Origin: a virus | DNA length: 64,000 bases | Virus record (IMG/VR): IMGVR_UViG_3300017991_002192 | Coordinates: 22,759-86,758 of that record | Direction: 5' to 3' (one strand) | Translations under genes and position numbers: made by a program | Shown: in pieces, positions 59,701 through 64,000 of the stretch | Layout of the letters: each line of letters starts with the position of its first letter | How positions within the stretch are numbered: position 1 is the stretch's first letter | The notes under the pieces: model-generated | What the model was told of the DNA's origin: nothing | Databases searched by the model: none | The model's input: only the letters and a program-made list of their open reading frames with translations

Positions 59701-61641
59701 CGCTGTCTTTTCGTTCTTGATGCGAACGAACGTCATGATTTCGGGGTGGTGAACATCGCACGTAATCATCAAAGCGCCGCGCCGACCGCTGTTGTGGGCA
59801 TACAATCCGTTAGCGAAAAACAGATGAGTGTCATCAAGAACGAGATCGTAGGTCTCCTCCTCTCCCCCCTCTACCACCTGTACAATCTCGTCGTTGGACA
59901 TTCTCATCGCACACGACGGAATATCAACACCCTCTACAGCAAGACGATCGAGGGTGTTTCGCGAAAGAAGGTGAGACGGATCGGGGCAGTATGCAAACTT
60001 GCTATATCGGACGCCCAAGTCAGCAGCATTGAAAATTGACAACACGTTATCGCGCTTGGCTACAAACCCGAGCGAAGCCACCTTCACACTCTGTCCGCCA
60101 AGAAACTCGATGAACCGACGCTGACTAGAAGCCCCCACCACATTGGCCGAATAAAGAGTTTTCCAACCCTTCTCAGACCTGTCCTCTTCATGCCAGCTCG
60201 TCGCAATTCCATACGCGGCCAAAACAATCTTAAGAGTAGTCAAGAAACGCCGAGAAGTGGAGCTAAAACTGTAGCCCTTCTTCGAGCCGGACGCATAGCC
60301 GTCCGCATCAAAGTATCCAGCAACGAAAGCAGCCAAGACTTCCCGTTTCGCCCGAAGGAAACACTGAGGAAACGCAACTTCAGGCTCTCTCTGAAAAAGA
60401 CCATTAACAGTCAAAAACAAGTAGATCTGTTCTGAAGAAATCCGCAGTCGCTGTAGGTCCCCATCTCCGGGTTTAAGGCGCCCAGAGTACCCAAAGACAC
60501 GCTCAACAAGCGTTGTAACCTTCTCGGTTACTTCCGGCCAATCGTTAGACAAAGCCACGCTGACACAGTGGTTTGTTGTGATCTTTTTCTCAGCTACCTC
60601 CACACAACCATCCCCACAAAACTGCCCAACCAAATAAGCCAACTCCGCAGTTAGCGTGGAAGGAAAACGCCACCTCTTCAGCCTGTTCCCGCTCATGCCC
60701 ATAAACGGAGGTTCCAACGGAATCGCACTCCCCTCCCAGCCCTCCCCTAACAGATTTGTAATGGGATCGCCAACCATCATCTCACCCACGGCAATCTCAC
60801 CACTCATGCTGTGAAACACATGATCCCCCGAAGCCCAGACCTCCAATCCGCGAGACGTTCGAACCTGAACCACCGACTTCCGGTTCTTTAGTACCTTCGC
60901 AACCCTTCTCCAACCCTCGGCCGTCCACACCAAGTCACTGCGTTGTTGAATCCGCTCAATCGGCTTGAGTCCTTTAGACGTGAGAACCAGAGTACCAGCC
61001 GCCAAACACTGTGCAACCTCCTTGCACGTTCGCGAGTACCTCTCCATGAACACGCCGATGCCATCCGTGGTCTCGGCTGCGTTGGTGGTCGGCTGTCCTT
61101 TCGGACGCAACGTAGAAATGTCGAAACCGACACCACCACGACGCTTCATGATCTGTGCCTGCTGCTGGTCCGTCACGAAGATTCCACCGTAGGAATCGTA
61201 CGGTGGCGGCACGACGTAGCAGTTGCTCGCGCTCTGATACCTGTATGGGTTCCCGATCGCTGACATGGGCGATCCTTGCGGCACGACGTAGCGAAAGTGA
61301 TCGAAGAGATCGAAGATCTCCTCCTCTGACAGCGAGTTGGGATACTTCGCCTCGGCGCGTGCGAATTCGCGCGCTAACCGACGATGCATGTCCTCAGGAG
61401 TTTTCTCGACATACTGGTTGGCGTTGTTCTTCAACGCGTACTTCGTGGCGAACACGTTAGCCGCCAACTCGTCACCACCGAAGTATGCAAGCGAAGCCTC
61501 CATGACTTCTGCGAATGTATACGTCGGACGAACCGCCTCGACGTGCGCTTGCTGTGCCTCACCCGGAGGCCGCGCTCCGTTGGTTGGCTTCTTCTTAGAA
61601 GGCACAGGAACACAGTCGTCAGGAAGCCTCTGTTGCAGCAT
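56761..61641 (-). CDS. nrdJ: Class II (B12-dependent) ribonucleotide reductase with two inteins
   Basis: The 1626-residue precursor yields about 875 residues after splicing. Extein marks: S-A-S-N-C-Y-V-V-P-P-P (first active Cys region), G-G-V-G-F-D-I-S-T-L-R-P, H-A-N-I-S-V-R-L, N-P-C-A-E-I-P-L (active-site Cys after splicing), A-P-T-G-S-V-S-M-M and a C-terminal redox/zinc tail (C-P-D-C-G-G ... C-P-R-C-R-Q-C-G). The single-chain type with H-A-N-I-S-V and no partner NrdB gene suggests the adenosylcobalamin-dependent class, which makes dNTPs without oxygen. It feeds the phage replication module. Both inteins interrupt highly conserved sites. Confidence 0.93.
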   Translation of the reverse strand: MLQQRLPDDCVPVPSKKKPTNGARPPGEAQQAHVEAVRPTYTFAEVMEASLAYFGGDELAANVFATKYALKNNANQYVEKTPEDMHRRLAREFARAEAKYPNSLSEEEIFDLFDHFRYVVPQGSPMSAIGNPYRYQSASNCYVVPPPYDSYGGIFVTDQQQAQIMKRRGGVGFDISTLRPKGQPTTNAAETTDGIGVFMERYSRTCKEVAQCLAAGTLVLTSKGLKPIERIQQRSDLVWTAEGWRRVAKVLKNRKSVVQVRTSRGLEVWASGDHVFHSMSGEIAVGEMMVGDPITNLLGEGWEGSAIPLEPPFMGMSGNRLKRWRFPSTLTAELAYLVGQFCGDGCVEVAEKKITTNHCVSVALSNDWPEVTEKVTTLVERVFGYSGRLKPGDGDLQRLRISSEQIYLFLTVNGLFQREPEVAFPQCFLRAKREVLAAFVAGYFDADGYASGSKKGYSFSSTSRRFLTTLKIVLAAYGIATSWHEEDRSEKGWKTLYSANVVGASSQRRFIEFLGGQSVKVASLGFVAKRDNVLSIFNAADLGVRYSKFAYCPDPSHLLSRNTLDRLAVEGVDIPSCAMRMSNDEIVQVVEGGEEETYDLVLDDTHLFFANGLYAHNSGRRGALMITCDVHHPEIMTFVRIKNEKTACRACGHEERTKVTHANISVRLSDEFLKAVEEGKEYHLRWPCDEKENPKIEGWLDAREVWAEIMKGARDSAEPGLLFWDTILRESPADCYAEEGYRTVSTNPCMTGDTLVAVADGRGFVSFETLADEGCDVPVYACGEEGRIVIKMMRNPGISGRKPVYKIKLEDGTIFRATKEHQFLLRAGVYASVDELMVGDSLHVGYRYEASIKDRWPKRDKRGQDYLWLRNCNRSYSRAEHRMIWEFATGKEIPKHHRLPLKRSLDRRIAYAKSVTDLPLVVEGREILVRKTCPQCGKNFSLPLTRRGQECCSSACQNSRRARLEGFRKKHLQGVRTGHRKRMRCVRDEQLRVFTAVQFRLGRVPYRREWERSCSEEGVPFNIRKSNVNGFRSYAALKEAAQNYNHRIVSIEEDGTADVYNGAVDGVSNYYIGGVESLSKYGKPQRVLINSHNCAEIPLSANADSCRLLALNLTSFVSDPFTDQAAFEWEKFRQVANKAQRLLDDLVDIELELVEKILAKIDKDPEPDWVKAPERMLWEETHKAGLTGRRTGLGITGLGDTVAMLGVRYGTDESIEVVREIYKALAVGSYEASVEMAGERGCFPIYNYAKEKDHPFIQRIMEAGGPELRMRWEQNGRRNIANLTTAPTGSVSMMTQTTSGIEPLYKALYTRSKKINPNDQGARVDRVDNEGVAWQDYTVSEHGFRKWKEVTGKTDDDFEESPYHMAEAESMDWQQRVRLQAAAGQYVDHAISSTLNLPETVTVEEVEKIYTEAWKAGCKGITIYREGSREDAPIKKKSAFVQHNAPKRLEKLACDIHRSRVKIGEKEYTDWMILVGLYDGKPYEIFGGFSENIEIPKKITQGVIVKRSFKDGGKYDLWYGDEDDPNKIKNIVKMFDNPQQGDFTRILSLSLRHGAPVQFIAEQLGRTADADMYDFAKVIARVLKKYIADGTEVKAVKVCPDCGGKGTMVYQENCPRCRQCGSTKCG
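58363..59397 (-). other. Intein 2 of the reductase (345 aa, HNH-like endonuclease region)
   Basis: It starts C-M-T-G-D-T-L-V at precursor residue 749 within N-P/C and ends L-I-N-S-H-N before C-A-E-I-P-L. Block B is R-A-T-K-E-H-Q-F. There is no LAGLIDADG; instead Y-S-R-A-E-H-R-M-I-W-E-F-A-T-G, K-H-H-R-L-P-L and a four-Cys unit C-P-Q-C-G-K ... C-C-S-S-A-C. This resembles HNH homing-endonuclease regions but with altered residues, so its activity is doubtful. Confidence 0.9.
59791..61008 (-). other. Intein 1 of the reductase (406 aa, LAGLIDADG type)
   Basis: It starts C-L-A-A-G-T-L-V-L-T at precursor residue 212 after E-V-A-Q and ends L-Y-A-H-N before Ser (S-G-R-R-G-A). Block F is T-Y-D-L-V-L-D-D-T-H. 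The LAGLIDADG helices are L-V-G-Q-F-C-G-D-G and V-A-G-Y-F-D-A-D-G. All splice residues are present. Confidence 0.93.
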
Positions 61642-61697
61642 CAGGAACCCTCACTCACCTGTGTGTGTCGTTGTCGCGACCGACATGCCCGGAGCAT

Positions 61698-61711
61698 GGT
61701 TGCGCGCAACC
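61698..61711. promoter_or_regulatory. Perfect 14-base palindrome upstream of the reductase gene
   Basis: GGTTGCGCGCAACC is its own reverse complement and lies 57 bases before the reductase ATG at 61641, within a 103-base gap. It may be an operator or a hairpin in the leader. No other copy was noticed. Confidence 0.3.
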
Positions 61712-61744
61712 AAGGACAGGGTATAGACCGACAAACGAGCCACG

Positions 61745-62740
61745 TCACTGTACCGGGTGTGTGCGCTCTTGTATAGCCTTGAGAAGTGCGCACTCCAATT
61801 CCACCCAAGAATTAACGTGACCCGACTTCACCCCTCTCTCAATTTCTCCGAGGGAGGTTAAAAGTCTCGCCAGACTTTTTTCGCCCCACTTTTGCGCCAC
61901 CGGAACGACTTTCGTTTTGCAAACGTAGGAGTGTAACTTGAGACGTGCGGAAATTTCTTCGATCTCAGCCTTTTGTCCGAGAAGTGCAGCCGCATGGAGC
62001 CACTGCGAGACGTTGCGTGCGAGCAGCCCGCACGCCTTCATCGTGGGGTCTCCAGCATGCGTCCTCCTCATGGCCGCGAGAGCCCTCACAAGACGTGACG
62101 GGTGCATAGCACCCAGAGCATCGGCCACGGCGATGGCACCCACCTGAGAGAGCGTGGAGAGCGTCAGCCGCAAGTGCGCCGCCTGCACTTCTTGGCCGCC
62201 CGTAGCATGGAGTAGGGCGGCAATTTTCTGGACCTCAAAAGCCAGGATCCCCACGTCAATTCCAGCCGCCTGGACCATAACTTGGGCGAGTTTTTCGCTC
62301 AGCCGAATTTTCCGACGTTTGGCCTCGGCAACTACGAATCCAACTGCATGCTGCCCCTGTTTCCAGGCCGGGATCGCCTCGAAACGGATGTGGACCTCGT
62401 TGGGGAGCGTCTTTGCAACGGTCGCCAAACTCCCCTTGGCCTTGAGATCGCCTCGATGATCCAAAACCAGGCAGATCTTTTTGGACCCGCTGTGGTGGTG
62501 CTTCAGGAGCAGATCTGCGTCCGCCTTTTGGGGCTCACGAACGATGACAAGAGTTTTGTCCTTGAAGAGACTTCCCGCACCTAGCGTGCGAGTCAACTGC
62601 TGCTTGTCCGATCCCTTGATGTACTCAACCCGACGACCCGAGCGCGCCGCCGCCGCGACGGCTTTCTGAATCTCACGGTGTTGCATGAAATCCTGCGCCC
62701 CCGAGATGAGCACAACAGGCGGAGGGTCTAGCCAGGACAT
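61745..62740 (-). CDS. holA: DNA polymerase III delta subunit-like clamp-loader protein
   Basis: ATG 62740 lies inside the end of the upstream gene. The 331-residue protein starts W-L-D-P-P-P-V-V-L-I-S-G-A-Q-D-F, like the delta opening L-(L/I)-x-G-x-(E/D). It has I-K-G-S-D-K-Q-Q-L and later G-I-D-V-G-I-L-A-F-E-V-Q-K-I-A-A-L-L, the delta helical signature. No P-loop, as expected. It would open the beta clamp and join the gamma/tau and delta-prime subunits. Similarity is structural-pattern level; confidence comes partly from the other loader genes. Confidence 0.72.
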   Translation of the reverse strand: MSWLDPPPVVLISGAQDFMQHREIQKAVAAAARSGRRVEYIKGSDKQQLTRTLGAGSLFKDKTLVIVREPQKADADLLLKHHHSGSKKICLVLDHRGDLKAKGSLATVAKTLPNEVHIRFEAIPAWKQGQHAVGFVVAEAKRRKIRLSEKLAQVMVQAAGIDVGILAFEVQKIAALLHATGGQEVQAAHLRLTLSTLSQVGAIAVADALGAMHPSRLVRALAAMRRTHAGDPTMKACGLLARNVSQWLHAAALLGQKAEIEEISARLKLHSYVCKTKVVPVAQKWGEKSLARLLTSLGEIERGVKSGHVNSWVELECALLKAIQERTHPVQ

Positions 62741-63006
62741 GAGCGCCGAATATGGTCCTGCCGATAAGGTTCCCAATCCGCCTGCTTCGCGAACCACTCC
62801 TCAACAAACGGCTTGCACGGCTCAGACAGAACCACTTTCTTGAGTTTGAGAAGCGCATCGTCGGGGCTCATTCGCGACGTAGCGGAGATCTCTCGTCCGA
62901 AGGAAGAGGGTGTCACAAACCGCGCCGTCCACTCCTTGTTCCAGCAGAGGGACCGCGTGACCGAAACAGGATACTCTCGCCAAAACGTATAGGCTTCTGG
63001 ATTCAT
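62728..63006 (-). CDS. Small hypothetical protein between loader genes
   Basis: ATG 63006 has GGGAGG upstream. The 92-residue product (M-N-P-E-A-Y-T-F-W-R-E-Y-P-V-S-V) is basic, with M-S-P-D-D-A-L-L-K-L-K-K-V-V-L and a Trp-rich end. It overlaps the delta gene by 13 bases and follows delta-prime by one base. No family is recognised. Coupling suggests a loader- or replisome-linked role. Confidence 0.6.
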   Translation of the reverse strand: MNPEAYTFWREYPVSVTRSLCWNKEWTARFVTPSSFGREISATSRMSPDDALLKLKKVVLSEPCKPFVEEWFAKQADWEPYRQDHIRRSCPG

Positions 63007-63007
63007 G

Positions 63008-63625
63008 TCAGCCTCCCGCGAACACAGCCAGAATCTCATTCTTCCCCACGTACCGATAACCACCTAACCGCCGCAACCGTTCCCAAAACATGTAGCGCTT
63101 TCCGCTCATCTGATCTGGGTCGAGAGACATCGCACGCACACAGGCATCGATGATGTCTCCCGGCGACGCCTTGGTTTCCCGAAGCAATTCGATGGCGCGT
63201 GCTCGATCCTTATCTACAGCCGCCTTCACCAGATCCAGCGCAAACGCCAGCATCTCTTCATCGTGTTCCTCCAGCCCTGGGCACCATCTGTGGATGCACC
63301 TGGATCGGATGGTCGAGGAAATCGCACCCAAATCGTTAGCCCACAGAACAGGACGCACGACCTCGGGATCGAATTCCTCGATGACCTTCAGCAACACGTC
63401 CGTCGCGTTCTGCTGTGCCAGGTCCAAGGGCCCCACGATAAACGCCCCCGGTTCATCGCCCACCGTTGCCGACTGCATCAACGCGATGATCGAACGGGCA
63501 TCATCGATCTTGAGCCCCTCTTCTCCGAAGGGACCGCCAACACAGCGGCCGATTCGGGGAAGCTGCTGTCCGACCTCCTGGCGAGCCCGAGGCCCATGAA
63601 ACAGCAGTGCCGACGTGTACCGCAC
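63008..63625 (-). CDS. holB: DNA polymerase III delta-prime-like clamp-loader protein
   Basis: The gene starts at GTG 63625; the protein has 205 residues, shorter than delta-prime proteins of about 330. A-L-L-F-H-G-P-R-A-R resembles a P-loop without G-K-T, as in delta-prime. L-K-I-D-D-A-R-S-I-I, A-T-D-V-L-L-K-V-I-E-E and I-R-S-R-C (the SRC motif) follow. The C-terminal domain is reduced. It would sit in the loader ring with DnaX and delta. A CTATAG element lies 36 bases upstream. Confidence 0.72.
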   Translation of the reverse strand: MRYTSALLFHGPRARQEVGQQLPRIGRCVGGPFGEEGLKIDDARSIIALMQSATVGDEPGAFIVGPLDLAQQNATDVLLKVIEEFDPEVVRPVLWANDLGAISSTIRSRCIHRWCPGLEEHDEEMLAFALDLVKAAVDKDRARAIELLRETKASPGDIIDACVRAMSLDPDQMSGKRYMFWERLRRLGGYRYVGKNEILAVFAGG

Positions 63626-63660
63626 GTCGGCCTATACGCTTCCCGCCGATCTCCGGCACA

Positions 63661-63670
63661 CTATAGATGG
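63661..63670 (-). promoter_or_regulatory. CCATCTATAG element upstream of the delta-prime gene
   Basis: The minus strand reads CCATCTATAG, 36 bases before GTG 63625. It matches CCATCTATCG at 56747 (38 bases upstream) and TCACCTATAG at 44881 (36 bases upstream). Candidate promoter core. Confidence 0.38.
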
Positions 63671-63672
63671 TC

Positions 63673-63873
63673 TCAGAACGAGATCGCGTATGCCTTGCCG
63701 CACGTCAGACACTTATAGGTGGCTCGTCTCCCGCCGCCGGGGATGTTCACCGTAGACACCACCACGGCTTCCGTGCCTGGGCAGTTGGACTCGCCCGTGA
63801 TGTCGTGCTTGGCACGGCATGGCATGTGGACGGTATTCTTCGGCTTCGGCTTCGGCTTCGCTTTGTCGGTCAT
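63673..63873 (-). CDS. Small zinc-ribbon protein
   Basis: ATG 63873 overlaps the stop of the partial upstream gene. The 66-residue protein starts M-T-D-K-A-K-P-K-P-K-P-K (basic lead), then H-M-P-C-R-A-K-H ... N-C-P-G-T and Y-K-C-L-T-C-G-K, four cysteines spaced for zinc. It is probably a small nucleic-acid-binding protein. No named family. Confidence 0.65.
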   Translation of the reverse strand: MTDKAKPKPKPKNTVHMPCRAKHDITGESNCPGTEAVVVSTVNIPGGGRRATYKCLTCGKAYAISF

Positions 63874-64000
63874 GGCAGTCCCCACGCAGTCTGAAGGTAC
63901 AAGTGGACGAAAGCCCGCTCGTCATCAGACAATACCCGCTCATACAAGACTATCTCCGCGAGAGATCCTTCCAGGTAGTCGTAGGATGCGGCCCCGTTGA
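63870..64000 (-). CDS. C-terminal end of a LamG/concanavalin-like structural protein (partial)
   Basis: The frame enters at the right edge and stops at TGA 63872-63870, overlapping the next ATG. The visible 43 residues include Y-L-E-G-S-L-A-E-I-V-L-Y-E-R-V-L-S-D-D-E and Y-L-Q-T-A-W-G-L-P. This is the closing strand pattern of laminin-G-like (concanavalin) domains that often end phage tail-fibre or receptor-binding proteins. The bulk of the gene is outside the window. Confidence 0.6.
   Translation of the reverse strand, partial: NGAASYDYLEGSLAEIVLYERVLSDDERAFVHLYLQTAWGLP

Overview
The window is a 64 kb piece of a large tailed double-stranded DNA bacteriophage genome, probably assembled from an uncultured source. 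Every gene I can support lies on the minus strand, so the genome reads from position 64000 down to 1. Genes are packed tightly, many stop and start codons overlap by 1 to 14 bases, and no gap exceeds about 130 bases. Phage identity rests on a large terminase (20340-22478), a portal protein (16182-19647), a prohead-protease-like gene at the left edge and a beta-helix tail-type protein (30093-31721). The host cannot be read from the sequence. The DNA is moderately GC-rich, and I recognised no tRNA, CRISPR array or insertion sequence.

In reading order, the right part (64000 to about 34900) is a DNA-metabolism module. It holds clamp-loader subunits delta-prime and delta, a B12-type ribonucleotide reductase, a RecD2-type helicase, an acidic repeat protein, a possible ssDNA-binding protein, a RuvC-like resolvase, RecA, an SbcC/Rad50 N-terminal half, an Ntn-hydrolase, SbcD/Mre11, a Cas4/RecB-like nuclease, a beta sliding clamp, an SbcC C-terminal half, a TOPRIM primase and a DnaX clamp loader. 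A NusG-like factor, a sigma-region-4-like regulator and a lipoprotein follow. A hairpin at 33620-33656 separates this module from the virion genes (33543 to 1): tail-type and hypothetical proteins, terminase, portal, three giant multidomain proteins and the protease. No replicative DNA polymerase is visible, although its clamp and all three kinds of loader subunit are.

Two features stand out. First, the window is very rich in inteins: two in the protease, one in the portal (frameshifted), one in RecD2, two in the reductase, and one in dnaX. The dnaX intein is physically split: its halves are in separate genes with a free LAGLIDADG endonuclease gene between them. Second, the three giant head-region proteins (1510, 1015 and 1523 aa) join enzyme domains not normally found together: a 2H phosphoesterase, three zinc-metallopeptidase-like domains, a CCA-adding-type nucleotidyltransferase and a topoisomerase IB. 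Each domain is preceded by a copy of a short R-V-A-x-x-Y-L motif that also starts other virion-region proteins. This suggests fused virion cargo proteins carrying a packaging or processing tag. A second N-terminal tag (L-R-K-x-L-I-R-L-A-H-E-N-P) is shared by four other virion-region genes, and a Dps-type ferritin domain with its metal ligands intact sits in another.
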